Positions 55,477 through 63,570 of a stretch of 64,000 nucleotides of DNA are shown here, in pieces. The stretch is taken from NCBI RefSeq assembly GCF_004011835.1, contig NZ_RKLN01000001.1, positions 930,001-994,000 on the forward strand. The letters run 5' to 3'. Source of the DNA: Rhodococcus spongiicola (GTDB taxonomy: Bacteria > Actinomycetota > Actinomycetes > Mycobacteriales > Mycobacteriaceae). The translations under genes were made by a program, and so were the position numbers. The notes under the pieces were generated by a model. It saw only the letters and a program-made list of their open reading frames with translations, was not told where the DNA came from and ran no database searches. Position 1 is the first letter of the stretch; each line of letters opens with the position of its first letter.

Positions 55477-57704
55477 CTGGGCTCCATCTCGAGCCGCACC
55501 TCGTCGGCGCCCCGTTCCGCCTTGGGCTGGTCACCGATATGGAGGGCCTCGAAATCGTGCGACCAGTCGATGATCGGATCGCCGTCGACAGCCGTGGAGT
55601 CGATGCCGTGGCTGCGGTGCAGGAATTCGAGTTGCCGCTCGTAGTGGTCGAGAACGTTGCTGATGAGCTGTTCCTTGGTGAACCCGAACACGTCGAACCC
55701 GTTACTGCCGTCAGCCGAGAACACCTCGAGGCGGAAGTAGTTGTCCAGTTTCTGTGCGCCCTGACCGTAGCTGGGTGTCTGGTGTTCGGTGGGATAGACC
55801 TGGTAGTGGAACGAACGCTCCCCCTCGAACAGGACGTTGAGGTGGTAGGAGTGGATTCCGCAGGATTCGACCACCTGTTCGCCGACTGAAGCGTCAGCGC
55901 CCTGGCTTCGGAGCTCGGCCGCGACCTCGGCAAGGGCCGGTCCGACGACCGTCGTCGCATAGCGTTCGGTGGCTTCGGCACCGGGGAAGCGCATAGACCG
56001 CTCGACGCGCTGGCGCCAGTGCAGTGTGGTGCCACCGGCACTACGGCTGGACAGCGCGTTCGGCAGCGACTTCCGCAGAGACTCGGCCCAGTTCTTTTCC
56101 ACCTGAAGTGCCTTGAACAGGCCGAGCATGATGAACATGATGACGACCGCGAACGGCAGACCCATGATGATCGTGGCGTTCGTCAACGTGGTGACGCCGC
56201 CGATCATGAGTGCTACCAGGGTCAGCACGCCGGTGGCGACGGCCCAGAAGATCCGCACCCAGGCGGGGCCGTCGGATTCGTTGTCCTGGATTCGCGAGCT
56301 GAAGCGAGCCATCACCAGTGCGCCGGAGTCGGCGCTGGTGACATAGAACAGCAGACCGGTGAACGTAGCGATCCCCGCGAGGATTGGCGCTCCCGGGTAC
56401 TGCTCGAGCAGGGAGTAGAACGCCCGCTCGGGAGATGCCATGGCGGTCTCGCCGAACTCGCTGTCGCCACCGCGAACGATGCCGATGGCGCTGTTTCCGA
56501 AGATCGAGATGTAGACCAGGATGAACAGGAACGGGATGGTCAGCGTGCCGACCACGAACTGACGGATGGTCCGGCCACGGGAAATGCGGGCGAGGAACAG
56601 ACCGACGAACGGCGCCCAGGCAATCCACCACGCCCAGAAGAACAGCGTCCACGCCGACATCCACTCCTCTTGCGAGTCGTAGGCGAACGTGTCGAGCGTC
56701 ATGCCGGGGAAGCGGCTGGCGAAGTCGCCCATGTTCTGAACCATGCCGTTGAACAGGAACGATGTGGATCCTGTAACGAGTATGTACACCAGCAGGCCGA
56801 TGGCCGCGACCACACTGATCTCCGAGAGCCGTCGCACACCACGGTTCACGCCGGACACTGCCGACAGAGTTGCGATGATCACGGCGACAGCGACCAGTCC
56901 CGCCTGCGCGGGTGTCCCCTCAGGCAGCCCGAACAAATCGCTCAGCCCGTAGTTGAGCTGAGCAACGCCGATCCCGAGGCTGGTGGCGAGCCCGAAGATG
57001 GCACCGAGCAGTGCGGCGATGTCCACGAAGTTGCCCAGCGGGCCGTTGATCCGCTTACCGAAGATCGGGTAGAGGGCCGAACGGATGCTCAGCGGGAGGT
57101 TGTGACGGTAGGCGAAGTAGCCCAGAGCCAGGCCCATCAGGGCGTACAGACCCCAACCGATGATGCCGTAGTGGAAAAGGGTCCACACCAGTGCCTGCCG
57201 GGCCGCCTCGTTGGTCTCACCGGCCCCGGTGGGTGGCTGGAGGAACTGCGTGACCGGTTCCGCCACCGAGAAGAACATCAAATCGATACCGATTCCGGCG
57301 GCGAAAAGCATTGCTGTCCACGAGAACAGGCCGAAAACAGGTTTCGAGTGGTCGGGTCCGAGCTTGGTTTTACCCACGCTGGACATGGCCGCCCAGACGA
57401 CAAATCCCAGCACAACAGTGACCAGCAGGATGTAGAACCAGCCCAGGTTGCTGGCGACCCAGGAAACCCCTGTGCCGATTACGGATTCCGCGTTGTCCTG
57501 ATTGATCCACGCCCACAGAATGATGCCGACGATGCCGACGCTGGCGCCGACGAAGACCGGCCAGTTCACCGAAACCGGTGGCCCGGATTTTCCTTCGGGC
57601 TTTTTCGGTGGTGGAGGTGGCCCATCATGGAGTAGATCGGTACTACTCGATCCCGTCGGGCTCGCATTGTTTTCACTTTTAGTCGGTTTCACCAGAATCC
57701 TCAT
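55473..57704 (-). CDS. betT: BCCT-family choline transporter
   Basis: A 743-residue betaine/choline/carnitine transporter with 12 predicted helices after a Pro-rich cytoplasmic start. Choline-binding Trp box: WTLFFWAWWIAWAPFVGLFLARISRGRTIR. The long C-terminal cytoplasmic domain of about 200 residues (from SLPNALSSRSAGG) is the BetT-type osmosensing tail. It imports choline with protons or sodium, feeding BetB and BetA. ATG 57704 is preferred; the frame opens at ATG 57746 without a ribosome site. About 110 bases upstream lies an inverted repeat TTTCGTCA-n9-TGACGAAA. Confidence 0.93.
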   Translation of the reverse strand: MRILVKPTKSENNASPTGSSSTDLLHDGPPPPPKKPEGKSGPPVSVNWPVFVGASVGIVGIILWAWINQDNAESVIGTGVSWVASNLGWFYILLVTVVLGFVVWAAMSSVGKTKLGPDHSKPVFGLFSWTAMLFAAGIGIDLMFFSVAEPVTQFLQPPTGAGETNEAARQALVWTLFHYGIIGWGLYALMGLALGYFAYRHNLPLSIRSALYPIFGKRINGPLGNFVDIAALLGAIFGLATSLGIGVAQLNYGLSDLFGLPEGTPAQAGLVAVAVIIATLSAVSGVNRGVRRLSEISVVAAIGLLVYILVTGSTSFLFNGMVQNMGDFASRFPGMTLDTFAYDSQEEWMSAWTLFFWAWWIAWAPFVGLFLARISRGRTIRQFVVGTLTIPFLFILVYISIFGNSAIGIVRGGDSEFGETAMASPERAFYSLLEQYPGAPILAGIATFTGLLFYVTSADSGALVMARFSSRIQDNESDGPAWVRIFWAVATGVLTLVALMIGGVTTLTNATIIMGLPFAVVIMFIMLGLFKALQVEKNWAESLRKSLPNALSSRSAGGTTLHWRQRVERSMRFPGAEATERYATTVVGPALAEVAAELRSQGADASVGEQVVESCGIHSYHLNVLFEGERSFHYQVYPTEHQTPSYGQGAQKLDNYFRLEVFSADGSNGFDVFGFTKEQLISNVLDHYERQLEFLHRSHGIDSTAVDGDPIIDWSHDFEALHIGDQPKAERGADEVRLEMEPR

Positions 57705-57813
57705 GTGATCGGCCTTACGCGACCGGCAAGTGAGGTCTGAGACCATCGCCGACGCTAGGGGCTGGGAGACCGTATCACCCGGCTACAACCAACTTTTGTC
57801 CGGATTGGGTTGA

Positions 57814-57838
57814 TTTCGTCACACTTCCGGTGACGAAA
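57814..57838. promoter_or_regulatory. Inverted repeat upstream of betT
   Basis: TTTCGTCA (57814-57821) and TGACGAAA (57831-57838), perfect 8-bp arms with nine bases between, about 110 bases ahead of the betT start. A candidate operator for choline or osmotic control; no betI gene is in the window. Confidence 0.5.
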
Positions 57839-57890
57839 CGCGATGTTTACATCTCTAGCGGCAGATGGCGGTGTGAGTATGTGCGCATAG

Positions 57891-57904
57891 CGAACGATCG
57901 TTCG
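57891..57904. promoter_or_regulatory. CGAAC-N4-GTTCG palindrome (SOS-box-like)
   Basis: CGAACGATCGTTCG is a perfect 14-bp palindrome that contains the LexA-box core CGAAC-N4-GTTCG. The flanking bases are G and T, not the T and A of a full mycobacterial SOS box. Could equally be a TetR-type operator. It lies between betT and the Pls-type gene. Confidence 0.5.
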
Positions 57905-58028
57905 TATAGCACGCGGCATCGCGATGCTCGCCGGGTTTCGGATCCGACGATCCTCCCCGTCCTGATCGCATCGCTCCGCCTTGTTTCTCGCCAGCCGAAT
58001 TCGGGACAGAAGCTCTCAGTTCTTTCGG

Positions 58029-58040
58029 AGAGATATCTCT
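58029..58040. promoter_or_regulatory. 12-bp palindrome ahead of the Pls-type gene
   Basis: AGAGATATCTCT, perfect, in a locally AT-rich stretch unusual for this DNA. Probably part of the synthetase promoter region or an operator. Confidence 0.4.
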
Positions 58041-58220
58041 ATTGGCTGCGGTGCGGTCTGCGGTGTGGTCAATAGACGTGTTGCCGAATGTTATTTGGCG
58101 ATCGCATATATCCGCAGGAACCAGGCCGTGTTCGGATAGCCGTGGTCGGAAATCGACCGAGAATCCTTCGGTAAGAACACCACATCCGCATGTCGCCGCA
58201 CTCCGCAGCAGCGATGACGT

Positions 58221-58249
58221 CGATACTCGAGACGGTCGATACTCGAGAC
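58221..58249. repeat. 13-bp direct repeat, period 16
   Basis: CGATACTCGAGAC at 58221-58233 and at 58237-58249, each holding a CTCGAG palindrome. In the leader of the Pls-type gene. Confidence 0.85.
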
Positions 58250-58345
58250 TTGGGGGCACGCCGCCTCCGCGCCACGTTCACCAACACACAACCCAGGAAC
58301 GACAGACTGCTCAACAGCACAGACGACCAGGACAGGACTTCGGAA

Positions 58346-61300
58346 TTGCCCCTCTCCCCGCACGCGGACACAGGCCACCGATCGACCGCGGTTCCGGCCG
58401 AACTCCTGCGGTCCGCCCTGGCCCCCGCCCCGCGCACACTCATCGACATCCTCGAGGCCACCGCGGCGGCCCATCCGGACGCTGCGGCGATCGACGACGG
58501 CACCGCGCCCCTCACCTACCGGGAACTGCTCGACCACGTCGCGGCCGGGACCCGTCGGCTGTCTCACGCGGGCGTCGTCAGTGGTGACCGCGTCGGGGTA
58601 CGCATGCCGTCCGGCTCGCGCGAGCTGTACATCGCGATCCTGTCGGTTCTGGCGGCCGGTGCGGCGTACGTGCCGGTCGACGCGGACGATCCCGACGAGC
58701 GCGCCGAACTGGTGTTCGCGGAGGCGCGGGCGGCGGCGATCCTCACCGCCGACGGCATCCTGCCCGGCACCGCGCCACGCCGCCCTGCAGCTGCCGCCGT
58801 CCACCCGCCGACTCCCGACGACGACGCCTGGATCATCTTCACCTCCGGATCGACCGGCACCCCCAAAGGTGTCGCGGTCACGCACCGCAACGCAGCCGCG
58901 TTCGTCGACGCGGAAGCCCGTATGTTTCTGCAGGAGAACCCGATCGGACCGGGGGACCGCGTGCTTGCGGGCCTGTCGGTCGCGTTCGACGCGTCGTGCG
59001 AGGAGATGTGGCTCGCGTGGCGGCACGGCGCGACGCTGGTTCCCGCCCCACGGTCACTGGTGCGTAGCGGCGTGGACCTCGGGCCCTGGCTTGTATCTCG
59101 CTCCGTCACTGTCGTGTCCACCGTCCCGACGCTCGCGGCGCTGTGGCCGGCAGTGGCGCTCGAGGCGCTGCGGCTGCTGATCTTCGGTGGCGAGGCATGC
59201 CCACCGGAACTGGCCGAACGACTCGCTGTCCCCGGCCGTGAGGTGTGGAACACCTACGGCCCGACCGAGGCCACCGTCGTCGCCTGCGGCGCGCTGATGG
59301 ACCGCACCGGACCGGTACGGATCGGGCTGCCGCTCGACGGCTGGGATCTCGCGGTGGTCGACGCGCGCGGTGAGCCGGTCGCCGACGGCGAGATCGGCGA
59401 ACTCGTCATCGGCGGCGTCGGTCTGGCGCGGTATCTCGACCCCGCGAAGGACGCCGAGAGGTACGCGCCCATGCCGACGCTCGGCTGGGACCGCGCCTAC
59501 CGCAGCGGCGACCTGGTGCGTCTCGACCCCGCCGGGCTGATCTTCGAGGGCCGCGCCGACGACCAGGTCAAGCTCGGCGGGCGGCGCATCGAGCTGGGCG
59601 AAGTCGACAGTGCACTCCAGAACCTGCCCGGCGTGGGTGCTGCCGCCGCCGCGGTCCGCAAGACACCCTCCGGAACCCCGATCCTCGTCGGCTACCTCGC
59701 CGGCACCGATCCGAACTTCGACCTCGTGGCGGCGCGGACGCGACTGTCCGAGCACCTGCCCGGTGCCCTCGTTCCTCGCCTGGCGCTCCTCGACGAGCTG
59801 CCCACCCGCACCTCGGGCAAGGTCGACCGAGAAGCGCTGCCCTGGCCCCTGAACACCGCGGGCTCGGAAGGGACTGCTCCAGACCCCGACCTCGACGGCA
59901 CCGCCGCCTGGGTCGCCCGGTTGTGGGCGTCGATCCTGGGTACTCGGATCACCGGACTCGATGACGACTTCTTCGGGATGGGCGGCGGATCGCTGTCGGG
60001 TGCCCAGCTCGTGACGGCGCTGCGCGAGCGCTTCCCGGAGGTGACCGTCGCGCAGCTGTACGACCATCCCCGCCTCGGATCCCTCGCCGATTTCCTCGAC
60101 GAGCTATCCCCCGCCGACACCGCCGCGCCCCGTCGCGTCGAACCCACTCCGCGGCGGGCGCAGGTTGCGCAGATCGCGGCGACGGTGCCACTGACGACGC
60201 TCACCGGCCTGCAGTGGGTGACGTGGCTGGCGATCGCCGGCAACGTGCTGTCCTGGTTCGAAGTCCCCTGGGCCCCGACGCTGTCGTGGTGGTGGGTGGC
60301 GCTCGCCTTCGTCCTCTTCGTCACACCGCCGGGCCGCATGGCGATCGCCGTCGCCGGCGCCCGCCTGTTGCTACGGGGACTGAAGGCTGGAACCTATCCA
60401 CGCGGCGGACCAGAGCACCTGCGGCTGTGGATCACGCTGCGACTCGTCGAGGCCAGCGGCGCCGACAATCTGTCCGGTGCCCCGTGGATGCTCTACTTCG
60501 CTCGCGCGCTCGGCGCCAGGGTGGGCCGACGCGTCGACCTGCACACGCTGCCACCCGTAACCGGGATGCTCGACCTCGGCGACGGCTGCGCCGTCGAACC
60601 CGAGGTCGACCTGTCCGGGCACTGGATCGACGGGGACGTCGTGCACATCGGCAGGATCCGCATCGGTGACGGCGCCACGATCGGCGCGCGGTCGACGCTG
60701 CTGCCGGGCGCCCGCATCGGCCGTGGCGCCGAAGTCGCGCCGGGCTCTGCGGTATTCGGGAAGGTCAAGGCCGGCCAGCATTGGGCCGGCTCACCCGCCA
60801 CCAAGGTCGGCAAGGCCACGCACTCCTGGCCGGACCATCCCCCGCGTCGCGCCGCGCACTGGGTTCCGGTGTTCGGCGCGACGTCCGTCGTCCTGGCGAG
60901 CATGCCGGTTCTCGGTCTCGCCGCCGGCCTGATCCTGATCGGGTGGCGGGTGCGCGACGCCGCCGATCTCGGCGACGCCTTCCTGCGCGCGTTGGCGGTC
61001 CTGCCCGTCGCTACCCTGCTGAGCCTGTTCGTGTTCGCGGCGCTCACGGTGATCGCGGTGCGCCTGCTGTCGATTGGTCTCACCGAGGGCTACCACCCGG
61101 TCCGCAGCCGAGTCGGCTGGCAGGCTTGGGCCACCGAGCGTCTCATGGACTCGGCTCGAACCTTCCTGTTCCCTCTGTACGCGAGCCTTCTCACGCCGCT
61201 GTGGCTACGTCTGCTGGGCGCCAAGGTGGGACGCGACACCGAGATCTCCACCGTCCTCGTACTTCCGAAATTCACGACGGTCGCCAACGGTGCGTTCCTC

Positions 61301-62257
61301 GCCGACGACACCATGGTCGCGAGCTACGAACTAGGCGGCGGCTGGATGCGCATCGAACCCGCCAAGGTCGGCAAGCGCGCGTTCCTCGGCAACTCCGGGA
61401 TGGCCGGTCCGGGCCGACGTGTCCCCAAGAACGGACTGGTCGCGGTGTTGTCGGTGGCACCGAACAAGGCGAAGTCGGGATCGTCATGGCTGGGCAGCCC
61501 ACCGGTGCGGCTGCGCCGGGCTGCAACCGAGTCCGATGCCACCCGCACGTTCGATCCACCGCTGCAGTTGAAGATCGCCCGCGCCGTGATCGAGACGTGC
61601 CGGCTGTTCCCCGTGATGGTCACGTTCGGCATCGGCCTCGGCGTGCTGTTCACCCTGGCATGGCTGGTCTCGGTCGGCGGGTTCGGGCTCGCGGCACTCA
61701 GCGGCGGCGTGGTGCTGCTGATCGCGGGTGCCGTTGCGGGTGCAGTGTCCGTGGCGGCGAAGCGACTCGTCGTCGGACGGATCCGCGCAAGCGAACACCC
61801 GCTGTGGAGTTCGTTCGTGTGGCGCAACGAGGTGTCGGACGCGTTCGTCGAGACCGTCGCCGCGCCGTGGTTCGCCCGCGCCGCGACCGGCACCGCCGTG
61901 ATGAACGTGTGGCTGCGTGGGCTCGGCGCGACGATCGGCCGCGGCGTGTGGTGCGAGACCTACTGGCTACCCGAAGCCGACCTGGTGACCCTCGACGACG
62001 GCGCGACCGTCGAACGCGGGTGCGTCGTGCAAACACACCTATTCCATGATCGGATCATGTCCATGGACACCGTCACGTTGGGAGCCGGCGCCACCCTGGG
62101 TCCGCACTGCGTCGCGCTGCCCGCCGCCGGACTCGGCGCCGGCGCCACCGTCGGGCCCGCATCCCTGGTGATGCGCGGCGACGTCGTCCCACCGTCGACA
62201 CGGTGGCAGGGGAATCCGATTGCCCCGTGGAACGACTCGGACGGGGGACCACGGTGA
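58346..62257 (+). CDS. Pls/PosA-type nonribosomal peptide synthetase (A-PCP-membrane)
   Basis: A single-module membrane synthetase (1303 aa from TTG 58346). The adenylation domain (58.4-59.85 kb) has A3 FTSGSTGTPKG, A4 FDASCEEMW, A5 NTYGPTEATV, A7 YRSGDL, A8 GRADDQVKLGGRRIELGEV and A10 RTSGKVDREALP. The carrier domain (59.88-60.1 kb) reads DDFFGMGGGSLSG with the phosphopantetheine Ser. Then about six membrane helices alternate with three left-handed-beta-helix-like segments (near 60.6, 61.3 and 62.0 kb). This is the layout of epsilon-poly-lysine synthetase Pls. It likely polymerises one amino acid, possibly basic. Start uncertain; the frame is open from 58190. Confidence 0.88.
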   Translation: MPLSPHADTGHRSTAVPAELLRSALAPAPRTLIDILEATAAAHPDAAAIDDGTAPLTYRELLDHVAAGTRRLSHAGVVSGDRVGVRMPSGSRELYIAILSVLAAGAAYVPVDADDPDERAELVFAEARAAAILTADGILPGTAPRRPAAAAVHPPTPDDDAWIIFTSGSTGTPKGVAVTHRNAAAFVDAEARMFLQENPIGPGDRVLAGLSVAFDASCEEMWLAWRHGATLVPAPRSLVRSGVDLGPWLVSRSVTVVSTVPTLAALWPAVALEALRLLIFGGEACPPELAERLAVPGREVWNTYGPTEATVVACGALMDRTGPVRIGLPLDGWDLAVVDARGEPVADGEIGELVIGGVGLARYLDPAKDAERYAPMPTLGWDRAYRSGDLVRLDPAGLIFEGRADDQVKLGGRRIELGEVDSALQNLPGVGAAAAAVRKTPSGTPILVGYLAGTDPNFDLVAARTRLSEHLPGALVPRLALLDELPTRTSGKVDREALPWPLNTAGSEGTAPDPDLDGTAAWVARLWASILGTRITGLDDDFFGMGGGSLSGAQLVTALRERFPEVTVAQLYDHPRLGSLADFLDELSPADTAAPRRVEPTPRRAQVAQIAATVPLTTLTGLQWVTWLAIAGNVLSWFEVPWAPTLSWWWVALAFVLFVTPPGRMAIAVAGARLLLRGLKAGTYPRGGPEHLRLWITLRLVEASGADNLSGAPWMLYFARALGARVGRRVDLHTLPPVTGMLDLGDGCAVEPEVDLSGHWIDGDVVHIGRIRIGDGATIGARSTLLPGARIGRGAEVAPGSAVFGKVKAGQHWAGSPATKVGKATHSWPDHPPRRAAHWVPVFGATSVVLASMPVLGLAAGLILIGWRVRDAADLGDAFLRALAVLPVATLLSLFVFAALTVIAVRLLSIGLTEGYHPVRSRVGWQAWATERLMDSARTFLFPLYASLLTPLWLRLLGAKVGRDTEISTVLVLPKFTTVANGAFLADDTMVASYELGGGWMRIEPAKVGKRAFLGNSGMAGPGRRVPKNGLVAVLSVAPNKAKSGSSWLGSPPVRLRRAATESDATRTFDPPLQLKIARAVIETCRLFPVMVTFGIGLGVLFTLAWLVSVGGFGLAALSGGVVLLIAGAVAGAVSVAAKRLVVGRIRASEHPLWSSFVWRNEVSDAFVETVAAPWFARAATGTAVMNVWLRGLGATIGRGVWCETYWLPEADLVTLDDGATVERGCVVQTHLFHDRIMSMDTVTLGAGATLGPHCVALPAAGLGAGATVGPASLVMRGDVVPPSTRWQGNPIAPWNDSDGGPR

Positions 62258-63570
62258 AGCCCGGCAAGGCTCCGGACGAGCCGATCGACCCGTACCTGCC
62301 GGGACACGGCAACGGTGGGTACCGAGTGTCCCGGTACGACCTCGCGCTGGTCTACAAGGTCCACAGCAACCGACTCACCGGGAAGGCGTCGATCACCGCC
62401 ACCACCACCGACGTCCGGAGCAGGTTCTCCCTCGACCTCGCCCAGGCGATGCAAGTGTCGAAGGTGTCGGTGAACGGCCGTCGCAGTGCGAAGTTCACTC
62501 ACCGTGGCGGCAAGCTGACGATCACTCCCGCGCAGAAGATCCCCGCCGGCGGCATCCTCGCGATCACCGTCCAGTACGCCGGTAATCCCCAGCCGATCGC
62601 GAGCATGTGGGGCGACGTCGGTTGGGAGGAACTGACCGAAGGGTCGCTCGTCGCGAGCCAGCCCAACGGTGCATCGTCCTGGTTCCCCTGCGACGACCAC
62701 CCGAGTTGCAAAGCCAGCTACCGCATCTCGATCACCACCGATTCGCCGTACTACGCGGTGGCAAACGGCAAGCTGGTCGGCAGGCAGGCCAAGGCTAGCC
62801 AGAACACCAGGGTGTACGAGCAGACCGAACCGATGGCGAGCTATCTGGCCACCGTCCAGATCGGCCCGTACGTGCGCCGACGCGTGGACGGCGGCCGGGT
62901 CCCGATGTACGCGCTGCACCCGGCCGAGCTACGCACTCGATTCGACCACGACTTCGAACGCCAGCCCCGGATGATGGAGGTCTTCGAAAAACTCTTCGGC
63001 CCCTACCCCTTCGCGGACTACTCGGTCGTCATCACCGGCGACGATCTCGAGATCCCGATCGAGGCGCAGCGTATGTCGATCTTCGGGGCCAACCATTGTG
63101 ACGGACGACGCGGCTCGGAACGCCTTGTCGCACATGAACTTGCGCACCAGTGGTTCGGCAACAGCCTGACCGTGGGGATGTGGAAGGACATCTGGCTGCA
63201 CGAGGGTTTCGCGTGCTACGCGGAATGGCTGTGGTCCGAGAACTCCGGCGGACCCGATGCCAATACCCACGCGCTCGAGGCGCATCGCGGCCTCCTCTGC
63301 AAGCCGCAGGACATCGTCCTCGGTGACCCCGGCCCGGAGATGATGTTCGACGACCGCATCTACAAGCGTGGAGCCCTCGCGCTGCACGCGCTGCGGCAGA
63401 CGATCGGCGATGACGCCTTCTTCGCCTTGCTGCGGAAGTGGACCGCCAAGTACCGGCACTCGACGGTATCCACCGAACAGTTCACGTCCCTGGCAGCGCA
63501 TTTCAGCGACAAACCCCTGCACTCCCTGTGGGTTGCTTGGCTCGCGGACAAAGCACTACCCAAGCCCTGA
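62254..63570 (+). CDS. M1-family zinc metallopeptidase coupled to the Pls-type gene
   Basis: A 438-residue M1 peptidase. The N-terminal beta domain (about 15-190) precedes the catalytic domain with HELAHQW (His294, Glu295, His298) and the third ligand Glu317 in WLHEGFACYAE. The usual GAMEN exopeptidase loop is replaced by IEAQRMSIF. The short C-terminal domain makes it smaller than PepN. GTG 62254 overlaps the synthetase stop as GTGA, with GGGGGA before it. No signal peptide. Epsilon-poly-lysine-degrading enzymes are, as I recall, M1-type aminopeptidases, so it may trim the polymer. The stop overlaps the convergent MFS gene by 15 bases. Confidence 0.9.
   Translation: MKPGKAPDEPIDPYLPGHGNGGYRVSRYDLALVYKVHSNRLTGKASITATTTDVRSRFSLDLAQAMQVSKVSVNGRRSAKFTHRGGKLTITPAQKIPAGGILAITVQYAGNPQPIASMWGDVGWEELTEGSLVASQPNGASSWFPCDDHPSCKASYRISITTDSPYYAVANGKLVGRQAKASQNTRVYEQTEPMASYLATVQIGPYVRRRVDGGRVPMYALHPAELRTRFDHDFERQPRMMEVFEKLFGPYPFADYSVVITGDDLEIPIEAQRMSIFGANHCDGRRGSERLVAHELAHQWFGNSLTVGMWKDIWLHEGFACYAEWLWSENSGGPDANTHALEAHRGLLCKPQDIVLGDPGPEMMFDDRIYKRGALALHALRQTIGDDAFFALLRKWTAKYRHSTVSTEQFTSLAAHFSDKPLHSLWVAWLADKALPKP

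Larger units (their letters stand above)
57705..58345. other. Control region between betT and the Pls-type gene
   Basis: About 640 bases without a convincing gene between divergent genes. It holds three palindromes (57814-57838, 57891-57904, 58029-58040) and a 13-bp direct repeat (58221-58249). The plus-strand frame of the synthetase stays open back to 58190, but its GC3 there is clearly lower than in the body, so I treat 58190-58345 as untranslated. Confidence 0.55.
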
